DNA from: Paenimyroides marinum
Lineage (GTDB): Bacteria; Bacteroidota; Bacteroidia; Flavobacteriales; Flavobacteriaceae
Direction: 5' to 3'
DNA: 64,000 nt
Assembly (NCBI RefSeq): GCF_900108395.1
Contig: NZ_FNXE01000002.1
Span: 62,001 to 126,000 of the forward strand
Both the position numbers and the translations under genes were made by a program. Below are positions 35,747-44,988 of the stretch, piece by piece. The notes beneath the pieces are model-generated. The model had not been told where the DNA came from and did not search any database. It saw only the letters and a list, made by a program, of their open reading frames with translations. Position 1 is the stretch's first letter. Each line of letters begins with the position of its first letter.

Positions 35747-36293
35747 ATTATTTAAACTAATATTTTTATTATTTAGTGTAATTCTACATACAAATTATTG
35801 TTATTCACAAGTTGATATAACCAAAGAAATAATTAACTTAAAATCTACTCATAATTTTAAAAATGATATTATCGAAGATATTTTAAACGATTTTGTAAAT
35901 AGAGAAGATTTTAAAAATTGGAATAATCATTCAAAGAAAATGCTGGTTATTTCAATTAAAAGTAAAGGAAATGAACAATTTACAATAAGAATTTTTCCTA
36001 AATTAAGAGAAAAATATTATTTGAATCATTTAGAAAATGATTATAAAGGATATATAAATAGTGAGAAATATTTGTGTGTTTTTTATGGAGATGTTAATTC
36101 ATTTTTAAAAAAGAAAGGAAGAAATATTTTAAGATTATTTCCTGAAAAGAGGGTTGTTAAGCAGCCTTATATTGATGATTCAGGAATCGAAATGATTGTA
36201 ATTGATAATACAGAAATTTATGGAGCAGAATATTTTGTTGATAACAATAAAATTAAGTTCAATGAAATTCGTTATTTTGGAAGTATTGAATAA
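35736..36293 (+). CDS. Secreted protein, function unknown
   Basis: A 185-residue protein with a signal peptide ending near CYSQ (about residue 25). The mature part is charged, Asn/Lys-rich and has LREKYYLNHLENDYKGYI and VFYGDVNSFLKKKGRNILRLF segments. I do not recognise a family. Its codon use is more AT-rich than the neighbouring transporter, as for recently gained genes. Overlaps the MFS gene by 11 bases and is followed after 22 bases by the FAD oxidase gene. Confidence 0.65.
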   Translation: MQNKLFKLIFLLFSVILHTNYCYSQVDITKEIINLKSTHNFKNDIIEDILNDFVNREDFKNWNNHSKKMLVISIKSKGNEQFTIRIFPKLREKYYLNHLENDYKGYINSEKYLCVFYGDVNSFLKKKGRNILRLFPEKRVVKQPYIDDSGIEMIVIDNTEIYGAEYFVDNNKIKFNEIRYFGSIE

Positions 36294-36315
36294 AGAACGT
36301 TAAATTAAATTTTTA

Positions 36316-37722
36316 ATGATTACTACTGAAATCAAAAATAAATTAATAGAAATTGTTGGTACAACTTATGTTTTTACCGATGACGAAACCTTAAATGACT
36401 ACGGAAAAGATCATACCGAAGATTTTGTTTTCCCTCCCAATATTGTAGTTAAACCTGCTTCAACTGAAGAGGTAAGTGGGATTATGAAACTGGCTTTTGA
36501 ATACGAGATTCCGGTAGTTCCTATTGGTGCAAGAACGGGATTAAGCGGAGGAATTTTAGCGCTTCATAAAGGAATTGGACTTTCGTTGGAACGATTGAAC
36601 AAAATCGAGAAAATCGATGAAGAAAATCTCCAAGTCATCATACAGCCCGGAGTAATTACTGAAGTGCTTCAAAACGCTGTTGCCCAAAAAGGACTTATGT
36701 ATCCGGTGGATCCAAGCAGTAAAGGCAGCTGTTTTATCGGTGGAAATATTGCTGAAAATGCAGGTGGTGCCCGTGCCGTAAAATACGGTGTTACCAAAGA
36801 TTATGTGCTAAACTTAGAAGTAGTGTTGCCCAACGGCGAAATCATCTGGACAGGTGCCAATACCTTAAAAAATGCCACCGGGTATAATCTTACCCAGTTA
36901 ATAGTGGGGAGCGAAGGTACTTTGGGCATTGTAACAAAAATTGTTTTAAAACTCATTCCGGCGGTTCAGCACAACGTATTGCTTTTAGTGCCTTTCTTTA
37001 AAATGGAGCAGGCAGCAGCAGCAGTTTCGGCAATCTTTAAAGCAGGAATTGTGCCCAGTGCATTAGAATTTATGGAACGTGATGCGATTGATTGGACAAT
37101 GAAATTCACTGAAGTTCCCGATTTGAATTTAAAACCAGAAATCGAAGCCCATTTACTGATTGAAGTCGATGGAAATTATCCTGAAGTTTTAATGAGCGAA
37201 GCAGAGAAAATTTTGTCTGTGGTGGAAGAATATGAAATTGATGAAATGTTGTTTGCCGATACGCAAGATCAGAAAAATGCATTGTGGAAACTCCGCAGAA
37301 ATGTTGCCGAAGCCGTAAAACAAAATACGGTTTATAAAGAAGAAGATACCGTGGTGCCACGTTATGAATTGCCTAAATTATTGATTGGTATCAAAGCAAT
37401 TGGCGAAAAATACGGCTTTAAAAGCATTTGTTATGGTCACGCAGGCGATGGCAATTTGCATGTGAATATCGTTAAGTTAGACATGCCCGATGAATTGTGG
37501 AAAAGTGAAGTACCCAAGGGAGTAAAAGAAATTTTTGAGCTGACAAAATCATTAAACGGAACCATTTCGGGCGAGCACGGCATAGGGTTGGTTCAAAAAG
37601 AATTCCTTCCGATTGTTTTTAGTGATACCGAATTAAATTTAATGTATCAGATCAAAAAAATATTCGACCCAAAAAACATTATGAATCCCGGAAAAATTTT
37701 TCCTTCAACTTACCAGCATTGA
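36316..37722 (+). CDS. FAD-linked oxidase (GlcD / D-lactate dehydrogenase type)
   Basis: A 468-residue PCMH-type flavoprotein oxidising a 2-hydroxy acid such as glycolate or D-lactate. The FAD-binding part has PIGARTGLSGG (about residues 70-80) and PVDPSSKGSCFIGGNIAENAGG; the C-terminal cap has YGHAGDGNLHVNI with a catalytic histidine and GEHGIG near the end. Length corresponds to single-subunit GlcD-like enzymes without the iron-sulfur extension. The specific substrate is not decided by sequence. Its stop overlaps the start of the pseudouridine synthase gene. Confidence 0.88.
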   Translation: MITTEIKNKLIEIVGTTYVFTDDETLNDYGKDHTEDFVFPPNIVVKPASTEEVSGIMKLAFEYEIPVVPIGARTGLSGGILALHKGIGLSLERLNKIEKIDEENLQVIIQPGVITEVLQNAVAQKGLMYPVDPSSKGSCFIGGNIAENAGGARAVKYGVTKDYVLNLEVVLPNGEIIWTGANTLKNATGYNLTQLIVGSEGTLGIVTKIVLKLIPAVQHNVLLLVPFFKMEQAAAAVSAIFKAGIVPSALEFMERDAIDWTMKFTEVPDLNLKPEIEAHLLIEVDGNYPEVLMSEAEKILSVVEEYEIDEMLFADTQDQKNALWKLRRNVAEAVKQNTVYKEEDTVVPRYELPKLLIGIKAIGEKYGFKSICYGHAGDGNLHVNIVKLDMPDELWKSEVPKGVKEIFELTKSLNGTISGEHGIGLVQKEFLPIVFSDTELNLMYQIKKIFDPKNIMNPGKIFPSTYQH

Positions 37723-38279
37723 TTACACACAAACATTTTCTATTGTACAAGCCTGCCGGATACCTTTCACAGTTTGTGTACGAAAAAAAGCGAGCCAAGA
37801 AAAAACTCGGAGAGCTCTATGATTTTCCTGAAGGAACGATGGCAATTGGCAGGTTAGATGAAAATTCCGAAGGTTTATTAATGCTTACAACAGATGGTAA
37901 AGTCAGCGAAGAAATACGCAGTGCCCATTACGAAAAACAATATGTGGTTCAGGTTGACGGTATGATTACCAACGAAGCGATTGAGCAATTACAAAAGGGT
38001 GTGGAAATAGGTGTAAAGGGCGAACGGTTACGTACCAAAGAATGTTGTGCAGCAATGATAGAAAAACCTGATTACATGGGCGAAGGTTACCGAATAAGAA
38101 GCGATCGCCACGGACCAACAAGTTGGATAACAATTACTTTAACCGAAGGTAAATTTAAACAAGTTCGTAAAATGACTGCAGCAGTGGGGTTTCCTACGTT
38201 GCGGTTAATACGTATTCGTATTGGCGATTGGAAATTAGAAGGAATGAAAGAGGGTGAGGTCTTGGAAATTGAGTTGTAA
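37719..38279 (+). CDS. RluE-like ribosomal large-subunit pseudouridine synthase
   Basis: A 186-residue RsuA/RluE-family enzyme isomerising a uridine in rRNA. The catalytic aspartate is in MAIGRLDENSEGLL, and GPTSWITITLTEGKFKQVRKM and VGFPTLRLIRIRIGDW are the conserved C-terminal half. No S4 domain is present, as in RluE. The start is a TTG at 37719 that overlaps the preceding stop (TTGA); the KHFLLYKPAGYL strand begins just after it and the next ATG would delete the first strand and the motif KKLGELYDFPEG. Confidence 0.85.
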   Translation: MITHKHFLLYKPAGYLSQFVYEKKRAKKKLGELYDFPEGTMAIGRLDENSEGLLMLTTDGKVSEEIRSAHYEKQYVVQVDGMITNEAIEQLQKGVEIGVKGERLRTKECCAAMIEKPDYMGEGYRIRSDRHGPTSWITITLTEGKFKQVRKMTAAVGFPTLRLIRIRIGDWKLEGMKEGEVLEIEL

Positions 38280-38342
38280 ATGGTATATTTGATTATTATA
38301 ACTAAAAAAAATAATTATAAAAACTAAACCAGCACAATGCTT

Positions 38343-39014
38343 TTATAGGGTATATGATGTTGGAAGGTAATTCCATAAAACAAGATCTTCGACACCTGTA
38401 ATCTTTTTTAAAGTTCCATTGTTCATTAAATAATTTTGTGTTGTAATGGAACTTAAATTGCTAAAATCGTGATCGGTTATTATGATGCCTTTCGATGCTT
38501 TTTCGATGGCGATTAAACGGATTATTTTTTCTCTTAAAATGGGCAATAGCGCGTTAAGGGGTTCATCTAACAAAACAAATTTAGCAGTACTTTTTAAAAG
38601 CAGTTTTAGCTCTAAATACCTTAATTCGCCTCCTGATAATTCTGAAATTTTTGATAGATACATTGTTTCTAAAAACTCATCTTCTAAAATAGCCGCAACG
38701 GTTTCCCTGTCAAAATATAAATTCAGTATTTTTTTTACTGATAAATTCTTGGGGAGAAAAGAATTTTGTGGCAAATAAACAATCGTATCTGGTTTTTTAT
38801 ATGCTGTTTTAAAAAGTTGGTTATTTATCCTGATAAATTTATTATCTGCATTTTCTTTTCCAAAGATTATTTTTAAAAGCATTGATTTTCCCGAACCGTT
38901 TCGTCCAAATATTCCTAAAACATCACCTGTTCCACATCTAAGATAAATGTCAGATAGAGAAAAATTCTTATTTACATATTTTTGAATGCTGTCAACTTCT
39001 AAAACATTTTTCAT
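38343..39014 (-). CDS. ABC transporter ATP-binding protein of a two-gene mini-unit
   Basis: A 223-residue ABC ATPase. Walker A GRNGSGKS is at about 39-46, the Q-loop is in VYLPQNSFLP, the signature motif is LSGGELRYLELKL, Walker B is FVLLDEP and the H-loop is IITDHDF. It is shorter and more diverged than the other ATPases here. The ATG at 39014 overlaps the stop of the membrane-protein gene (ATGA), so the two are coupled. The substrate is unknown. Confidence 0.82.
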   Translation of the reverse strand: MKNVLEVDSIQKYVNKNFSLSDIYLRCGTGDVLGIFGRNGSGKSMLLKIIFGKENADNKFIRINNQLFKTAYKKPDTIVYLPQNSFLPKNLSVKKILNLYFDRETVAAILEDEFLETMYLSKISELSGGELRYLELKLLLKSTAKFVLLDEPLNALLPILREKIIRLIAIEKASKGIIITDHDFSNLSSITTQNYLMNNGTLKKITGVEDLVLWNYLPTSYTL

Positions 39015-39298
39015 ATCATACAAAGTATTTTAATAAAGAACGACCATACACAATTTATCAAAAAGCAAAAAAGGACCAATTGTAGTTTGCTTAAACCGGC
39101 ATTATAATATAAATAATATTCGTTTTTTCTGTAAACTTCCTTGTAAAATATCGCTGCTAAAAAACCAATAACAGTTAACGAAAATATAAAGGCACTAACC
39201 GATTTAGTCAAAAATAAAATACTTAAAGAAACCAGCAGATTGATCAGTAAAGTGCTTTTGTAAAATTGAAGCTTTAGCCGTAAAGTTCTCATACGCAT
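39011..39298 (-). CDS. Small membrane protein coupled to the ABC ATPase
   Basis: A 95-residue basic protein with three hydrophobic segments (about residues 14-31, 33-52 and 71-93) and a FYKEVYRKNEYYLYYNAGLSK loop between the second and third. Its stop overlaps the ATPase start, so it is the likely membrane partner, but it is far smaller than normal ABC permeases. Two ATGs lie two codons apart. No known family is recognised with certainty. Confidence 0.7.
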   Translation of the reverse strand: MRMRTLRLKLQFYKSTLLINLLVSLSILFLTKSVSAFIFSLTVIGFLAAIFYKEVYRKNEYYLYYNAGLSKLQLVLFCFLINCVWSFFIKILCMI

Positions 39299-39392
39299 TA
39301 TTAGTCAAAATGATTTTTAAACAACTCATTCAAAAATACATTTTTTAAACGGTTTATTTAAGAACAGCTTATTTAATATTTAATAAAATACC

Positions 39393-39400
39393 TAACTTTG
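39393..39400 (+). promoter_or_regulatory. -7 box of the CDF gene
   Basis: TAACTTTG, 19 nt before the ATG at 39420. Confidence 0.5.
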
Positions 39401-39419
39401 TTCCTTTAAAAAGTGTGAA

Positions 39420-40412
39420 ATGAATTCATCTGCAACCGAAAATTTTAAATTTCAGCGCATCATCGCCGTTGTAGGTGTGTTACTTTTTTTAATAAAAATT
39501 TATGCATGGTACAAAACCGGCTCTGTAGCCATTTTAACCGATGCATTAGAAAGCACCATAAACGTAATTGCCGGACTTATTGGCTTGTACAGTCTGTATT
39601 TATCTTCATTACCCAGAGATCAAAACCATCCGTACGGTCATGGAAAGGTAGAATTTATATCAGCATCTATAGAAGGAGCTTTGATCAGTATAGCCGGAGT
39701 GGTAATTATTTATGAAGCTATTGGCGAATTACAAAATCCAAAAACATTAGAAAAGCTCGATTTAGGTTTAATTTTGGTTTCAATAACTGCCTTTGTTAAT
39801 TATGTTTTAGGATATTTTGCCATACAAAAAGGCAAAAAAAATAATTCGTTAGCGTTGATTGCAAGCGGAAAACATTTGCAAACCGATACGTATTCTACCA
39901 TTGGGATCATCATTGGATTAATCATTCTATATTTTACCAAAATTGCCTGGATTGATAGTGTCACCGCTTTAATTTTTGCAGGATTCATCATTTATACCGG
40001 ATACAAGATTGTTCGCGAATCGATTTCGGGAATTATGGATGAAACCGATGAATTGCTGTTAAAAGAAGTTGTTGATTTTTTAAACGAAGAACGCAGGCCC
40101 AACTGGATTGACCTGCACAATTTACGCATTATCAAATACGGAAGTACTCTGCATTTCGATTGTCACATGACGGTTCCCTGGTATTTTAATATAGAAGAAG
40201 GTCACAAAGAAGTTGATGCTTTGGAAGATGCTGTGAAAAATCATTTTGGCGACCGTATTGAGCTGTTTGTGCATTTAGATGCCTGCAAAGAATACTCTTG
40301 CAAAATATGTACAAAAACCGATTGCCCGGTAAGACAGCATCCGTTTGAAGAAAAAGTAGAGTGGACGGTTGCTAATGTTTCACTCAATAAAAAACATAAT
40401 AGTAATTTGTAG
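39420..40412 (+). CDS. Cation diffusion facilitator with a Cys-rich tail
   Basis: A 330-residue CDF/CzcD-type metal-proton antiporter with six membrane helices. DALESTINVI in helix 2 and DSVTALIFA in helix 5 hold the metal-site aspartates, and HPYGHGKVE (70-78) is the family signature. The cytosolic C-terminal domain ends in a cysteine/histidine tail, with C289, C294, C297, C302 and H307, which could bind extra metal. The metal (zinc, iron or manganese) is not certain. Transcribed alone. Confidence 0.88.
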   Translation: MNSSATENFKFQRIIAVVGVLLFLIKIYAWYKTGSVAILTDALESTINVIAGLIGLYSLYLSSLPRDQNHPYGHGKVEFISASIEGALISIAGVVIIYEAIGELQNPKTLEKLDLGLILVSITAFVNYVLGYFAIQKGKKNNSLALIASGKHLQTDTYSTIGIIIGLIILYFTKIAWIDSVTALIFAGFIIYTGYKIVRESISGIMDETDELLLKEVVDFLNEERRPNWIDLHNLRIIKYGSTLHFDCHMTVPWYFNIEEGHKEVDALEDAVKNHFGDRIELFVHLDACKEYSCKICTKTDCPVRQHPFEEKVEWTVANVSLNKKHNSNL

Positions 40413-40425
40413 GTTTTTATTACAT

Positions 40426-40501
40426 CACTTCGAGTAACGTAACGGAGTGAAGTGTATCGAGAAGTTAATGTTTATGAGTTCTCGGCAAACTCGAACCGAC
40501 G
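40426..40501. repeat. Dispersed repeat, inverted form
   Basis: Begins CTTCGAGTAACG..GTGTATCGAGAA and ends TTCTCGGCAAACTCGAA, two facing copies of the TTCGAG..TCGAGAA element found in the polysaccharide locus (55.8-61 kb). It is the only copy noticed outside that locus in this window. Confidence 0.7.
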
Positions 40502-40544
40502 AATACCATATGTTTTTTACTCTGATACGATTTTAATTGTAGAC

Positions 40545-40573
40545 AAATATCCGTGCATTTGTGGCAGAAAAAA
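40545..40573. repeat. Copy of ATCCGTGCATTTGTGG-type repeat
   Basis: AAATATCCGTGCATTTGTGG followed by CAGAAAA, related to the copies at 54717, 54825 and 55160. Confidence 0.55.
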
Positions 40574-41335
40574 TTACAGTATCAAAAACTGTTTTCGTTC
40601 TTTATCAAAAACGATATCATCGGTATCAAAAAAGCGGTCAAAAACACCCCTGTTAATTAGGTTTTCTGTTGTATTGTGATAAAAATGGTTGTCTTTTAAC
40701 AGCATAATTTCATCGCTTAACTGCAATGCCAAATCTAAATCGTGGGTAGAAAACAAGATGCATTTATTGTTTTCAATACATAGCTTTTTCAACAGTTTAA
40801 ACAAACGGACTTTGTGATACAAATCTAAATGGGTAGAAGGTTCGTCTAAAAAAATAAACGGCGTATCCTGAACCACCGCGCGTGCAATAAAAGTCCGTTG
40901 CAGTTGTCCGTCGCTTAGTTGCAATAATTTCCGTTCTTTTAAATCGGTAATTTCACAGTTGATCAATGTTTTGTCGATCAAAATTTCATCTTGTGGCGTT
41001 AGTTGATCTAACCAGTTGGTATAAGGTTGTCTGCCCAGTTTTACCAGTTCGTACACCGTAAGTTCCTTATTCACATTTTCATTCGTAAGAACCACGCTTA
41101 TTATTTTTGCAAATTCTGCGAAAGACAACGCATCGGTATTTTTATCATCAACGAAAAGCTGTCCCGATTTTTTATCCAATAACCCGGAAATCGATTTTAA
41201 CAAAGTCGATTTTCCAATTCCGTTACTTCCTAATAACGAAGTTAAAATGCCCGTTCTTAATTCAAAATTCAAATTGCTGAACAGTGTTTTATCCTTATAT
41301 CCAATAGCTAAATCTTGTGCTTTAAATACATTCAT
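40574..41335 (-). CDS. ABC transporter ATP-binding protein, FecE/BtuD type
   Basis: A 253-residue ATPase of the class that powers siderophore, heme or cobalamin importers. Walker A GSNGIGKS lies near 36-43, the Q-loop before VVLTNENVNKELTVYELVKLGR, the signature is LSDGQLQRTFIARA and Walker B FIFLDEPSTHLD. No permease or binding-protein gene is next to it. It starts 3 nt after the MFS gene ends, so it is cotranscribed with an MFS transporter, which is odd for this class. Confidence 0.85.
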   Translation of the reverse strand: MNVFKAQDLAIGYKDKTLFSNLNFELRTGILTSLLGSNGIGKSTLLKSISGLLDKKSGQLFVDDKNTDALSFAEFAKIISVVLTNENVNKELTVYELVKLGRQPYTNWLDQLTPQDEILIDKTLINCEITDLKERKLLQLSDGQLQRTFIARAVVQDTPFIFLDEPSTHLDLYHKVRLFKLLKKLCIENNKCILFSTHDLDLALQLSDEIMLLKDNHFYHNTTENLINRGVFDRFFDTDDIVFDKERKQFLIL

Positions 41336-41338
41336 AAC

Positions 41339-42550
41339 TTACATTTTTTTCATAACGATATAAAAACCAACGGTTGCAACTAAAATCATGATACAGTTAA
41401 AAATCCAGAGGTTGGTAAAACCAAAATTTTCTGCAATATATGTTCCTATTAAAGGCGATGTAACAAATGCTGCTGAAAACGATATGCCGTTTAACCCCAT
41501 ATACGATCCACGGTTGGCAGGCAGCGAACGGTTAACCGCTACGGTAGATGCAAAAGGCATAACCAGAATTTCGGAAATCGAAATTAAAAAAATCGACAAA
41601 TACAGTATTGCTATCATGTGCGAAGGCATCAAAATTAAAAAAGATGCACCGCAAAATAAACTGCCAATAATCATATTTGTTGACAGCGTAAATTTCTTTT
41701 CAGCAAAATGTACCAATGCCATTTCTAATACAAAAACAACAATTCCGTTAAATGCCATAAGCAGACCTATCTCTTTTTCATTCATTAAAGCAACTTTTTT
41801 ATAAAAAAGGGGTAAAGTGTTCAAAATCTGAAAGAAACAAAAAGCGTAAATGGCAATGAACAGGCTGAACAATAAAAATTTACTGTCGGCATAGGCAGAT
41901 TTTGTTTTGGCGATTTGTTCTGATTTATCAGCAATTATTTTTTCAGGTGCATGACCTTTTCTGTTTTTAAAATAAATAATAAATAAAATTCCGGCGGCAA
42001 AAGACATTAGGGCATTGGTATAAAACAAGAAGCTGTATGAAACCGCTGCCAAAAAACCGCCAATTGCCGGACCAATAGAATATCCCAGATTTAACGCCAT
42101 ACGGTTTAATGAAAAAGCCCTTGTTAAATTCTCGGGTTTGGCATAGTAAGAAACCGATGCACTGTTTGCCGGACGAAACAATTCTTTAATAAAACTCAGG
42201 AAAAATATGGCAATGCACAACGTCTCAAATGTTTTAAAAAACGGAACAATCAAATAAAACGGAATACTTAAAAACAAGCTGAATGCCTGAATTTTAAACG
42301 AGCCGAATTTATCGGTAAGCCAGCCGCCAATAAGCGATCCTAAAATAGATCCCACACCAAAAGTACTTAAAACAATGCCGGCATTTTCTAAAGAAAAATC
42401 TAAAACGGTTGTCATATAAACACCCAGAAAGGGCAATACCATAGACCCGCTCTGATTAATAAACATAACCAAAGCCAGCAGCCAGGTGGCATTAGACAAA
42501 CCGTGATAGGCGCTGATATAATTTTTCCAGTAAGCTTTTAAACTGTTCAT
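41339..42550 (-). CDS. MFS transporter (DHA1-type)
   Basis: A 403-residue inner-membrane transporter with twelve hydrophobic segments. GGWLTDKFGSFK is the MFS loop 2-3 signature and FFLSFIKELFRPANSASVSYY is typical of the DHA1 drug exporters. The ATG at 42550 is chosen over a further upstream ATG at 42613 because the minus-strand -7 box TACTTTTG (42588-42595) lies between them. Followed after 3 nt by a FecE-type ATPase gene. The substrate is unknown; siderophore export is one possibility given that neighbour. Confidence 0.82.
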   Translation of the reverse strand: MNSLKAYWKNYISAYHGLSNATWLLALVMFINQSGSMVLPFLGVYMTTVLDFSLENAGIVLSTFGVGSILGSLIGGWLTDKFGSFKIQAFSLFLSIPFYLIVPFFKTFETLCIAIFFLSFIKELFRPANSASVSYYAKPENLTRAFSLNRMALNLGYSIGPAIGGFLAAVSYSFLFYTNALMSFAAGILFIIYFKNRKGHAPEKIIADKSEQIAKTKSAYADSKFLLFSLFIAIYAFCFFQILNTLPLFYKKVALMNEKEIGLLMAFNGIVVFVLEMALVHFAEKKFTLSTNMIIGSLFCGASFLILMPSHMIAILYLSIFLISISEILVMPFASTVAVNRSLPANRGSYMGLNGISFSAAFVTSPLIGTYIAENFGFTNLWIFNCIMILVATVGFYIVMKKM

Positions 42551-42587
42551 TGACAAAAGGTGCGAAACGCTAAAATTTATTGAACAA

Positions 42588-42595
42588 CAAAAGTA
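42588..42595 (-). promoter_or_regulatory. -7 box deciding the MFS start
   Basis: TACTTTTG on the minus strand, 37 nt before the ATG at 42550 and downstream of the longer in-frame start. Confidence 0.55.
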
Positions 42596-42627
42596 GTAAG
42601 TTTTTATGTGCAATCTTTTAAAAAAAC

Positions 42628-42635
42628 TATCTTTG
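42628..42635 (+). promoter_or_regulatory. -7 box of the transketolase operon
   Basis: TATCTTTG, 25 nt before the ATG at 42661, back to back with the MFS promoter. Confidence 0.55.
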
Positions 42636-42660
42636 TAAGGTAAATTTTATGTACTTATAA

Positions 42661-43509
42661 ATGAAACCTAACACACAACAATTACAAGACTTGGTAACAC
42701 AGGTTAGAAGAGATGTTTTACGTATGGTACACGCCGTAAATTCGGGTCACCCTGGGGGATCTTTAGGCTGTGCAGAATATTTTGTAGCACTGTATCAGGT
42801 GCTTATGGACAGAAAAGATACGTTTGAAATGGACGGAAAAAACGAAGACATCTTCTTTTTGTCAAACGGACATATTTCTCCGGTTTTTTACAGTGTATTG
42901 GCACGCAGCGGTTATTTTCCGGTAAGCGAATTAGCTACTTTCAGAAAAATTAACAGCCGTTTGCAGGGGCATCCAACCACACACAGTCATTTACCAGGTG
43001 TTCGTATGGCTTCAGGATCATTAGGGCAAGGATTGTCGGTTGCTTTAGGTGCGGCACAAGCCAAAAAATTAAACAACGATGATAAACTGGTTTATGTACT
43101 TTTAGGTGATGGTGAATTACAGGAGGGGCAAAACTGGGAAGCGTTGATGTATGCAGCTGCCAATAAAGTAGATAACGTAATTGCCACAGTTGATTTAAAC
43201 GGTAAACAAATTGACGGACCTACAGATGAGGTTTTAAATATGGGCAGTCTTAAAGCTAAATTCGAAGCGTTTGGCTGGGATGTTTTAAGTATTGAAAAAG
43301 GTAACGATATCGAAGCCGTGATAGAAGGTTTAACTGCTGCGAAAGCGAAAACAGGAAACCAAAAACCGGTAATGGTTTTATTGCATACCGAAATGGGTAA
43401 TGGGGTAGATTTTATGATGAATACGCATGCTTGGCACGGTAAAGCACCAAATAATGAGCAGTTAGAAAATGCGTTATATCAAAATTTAATGACTTTAGGC
43501 GATTATTAA
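42661..43509 (+). CDS. Transketolase, N-terminal subunit
   Basis: A 282-residue thiamine-diphosphate-binding half of a split transketolase in the pentose phosphate pathway. HAVNSGHPGGSLG opens it, GHPTTHSH and ASGSLGQGLSVALG contact substrate and cofactor, and LLGDGELQEGQNWEA (GDG at 149-151) with VDLNGKQIDG forms the diphosphate/Mg site. Together with the C-terminal subunit at 44989 it would make one complete active site. A different gene separates the halves here. Confidence 0.93.
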   Translation: MKPNTQQLQDLVTQVRRDVLRMVHAVNSGHPGGSLGCAEYFVALYQVLMDRKDTFEMDGKNEDIFFLSNGHISPVFYSVLARSGYFPVSELATFRKINSRLQGHPTTHSHLPGVRMASGSLGQGLSVALGAAQAKKLNNDDKLVYVLLGDGELQEGQNWEALMYAAANKVDNVIATVDLNGKQIDGPTDEVLNMGSLKAKFEAFGWDVLSIEKGNDIEAVIEGLTAAKAKTGNQKPVMVLLHTEMGNGVDFMMNTHAWHGKAPNNEQLENALYQNLMTLGDY

Positions 43510-43523
43510 TTGAGGGTATAGCT

Positions 43524-44987
43524 ATGAAAAAAATCTTTTTAACAGCAATCAGTATTGTATCAATTGCTGCATTTGCACAAACCAAAAATGACGCTGAATT
43601 TACAAAAAAAATAACGTATAAAATCGAAGTTTCAGAAAATGATCTTCAAGGATACGATCAAAGTGAGTACGATAAAGTAACTTACGATCATTACTTGTCT
43701 GCAAATGGTAAAGAAAGCCTGTTGTCATTTTATTATAACGACCAATCGCTTTATAGTTACAGCGGAGAATCCAATTTTTATATAAAAAACAATCAAATGA
43801 TTCCGTTTACAATTAACGGAATATCTAAAACGATCAATTACAGTGCACCAAGTGCTTTTAAAATTGTTTCTAATCAGCAAACAGTTGCCAAATTAGATAA
43901 AAAGGGCACATTTAACGGATTAAGTTGTCAATATTATGCCGTTTTATCTGATCCGGAAAATAAAGAAAGTTATGATTTTTGTTTTTGTATCGATGAAAAC
44001 AATAAAATAGATAATGCTTCGTCTGTTTTTCCCGATGCAAAGATTAAAGGATTGATCTTATCGGTAGAACCTAATGCAGATTCTTACAAATTGGTTTATA
44101 AATCAGTTGAAAATACCGATTTAACTTTGAATCTCGATACCAACAAGATGCTTGCAGATATTGAAGAATATCAAAACACATCCGTTGAAGATTACGCCGT
44201 TGAAACAGCCGATGCGGTAACCGAAGCCACTTATGATTATGCAGGTAGTAATAACATGTACCAGGATCCTTTATATACTTACGGATACGATGGTGCGGGG
44301 TTTGATAATTACAAACTGTATAATTACATTGCTCCTGTTTATTCGGTAACATCAAGTAGTTTGTACGATACGAAAGAATATAATTCAGGGGGAACATTTA
44401 CAAGAAATCAGGTATTGAAACTTTATAAAGACCTGTCAAAAAGTATGGTCAAAAGTTTGTCGTCAACCAAGATGATTACCAAAGATGAAAAAAAGCAATT
44501 AACCGATTTCTTTAACACAAACATTAAAGCAGCAGGAACCTTTAAACCAGATGTAGCACAAGAAACAGTAACCGGAGATTGGAACGCAACCGATTTTGCC
44601 ACCGCCGATACTGCCGCTATTGCAACAGATTACGATTATTCGTATTATGCGAAATACAAACCTGCATACAATAACATTTCTGTTGATGAGGTTTCTTTAG
44701 CTTATGATATTTTAGAAGCAGAAAGCTTAAAAGAAAATGCACCTGACTATTGTGAAGGTTTAAAAAATAAAATTCCGGCATTTCAAAATACCGAATTACA
44801 GAAACACGTATATAACTTAACCGGTCAAATTTGTGATTTGTACCTTTACAATAACGGCGGATATGTTGATTATACCGGAACAATTAACAGCATGCGTAAA
44901 AGTTATTTAGAAATCGAAAAATTAAGAGATTCCTTATCAAAAAAAGACCAGAAATTACTTTTAGAATTTTTAAAGAGTTTAGACTAA
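43524..44987 (+). CDS. Secreted protein inserted between the transketolase halves
   Basis: A 487-residue protein with a signal peptide ending at AFAQ (about residue 19). Residues about 20-200 look like a beta-rich domain of the GLPGLI-like type ([33 protein letters not shown]), but the match is uncertain. The middle (about 215-300) is Tyr/Asp/Ala-rich, and the C-terminal part is helical with [13 protein letters not shown]. Begins 14 nt after the first transketolase gene and ends 1 nt before the second, so it is in the operon. Unrelated in sequence to transketolase. Confidence 0.7.
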   Translation: MKKIFLTAISIVSIAAFAQTKNDAEFTKKITYKIEVSENDLQGYDQSEYDKVTYDHYLSANGKESLLSFYYNDQSLYSYSGESNFYIKNNQMIPFTINGISKTINYSAPSAFKIVSNQQTVAKLDKKGTFNGLSCQYYAVLSDPENKESYDFCFCIDENNKIDNASSVFPDAKIKGLILSVEPNADSYKLVYKSVENTDLTLNLDTNKMLADIEEYQNTSVEDYAVETADAVTEATYDYAGSNNMYQDPLYTYGYDGAGFDNYKLYNYIAPVYSVTSSSLYDTKEYNSGGTFTRNQVLKLYKDLSKSMVKSLSSTKMITKDEKKQLTDFFNTNIKAAGTFKPDVAQETVTGDWNATDFATADTAAIATDYDYSYYAKYKPAYNNISVDEVSLAYDILEAESLKENAPDYCEGLKNKIPAFQNTELQKHVYNLTGQICDLYLYNNGGYVDYTGTINSMRKSYLEIEKLRDSLSKKDQKLLLEFLKSLD

Positions 44988-44988
44988 A

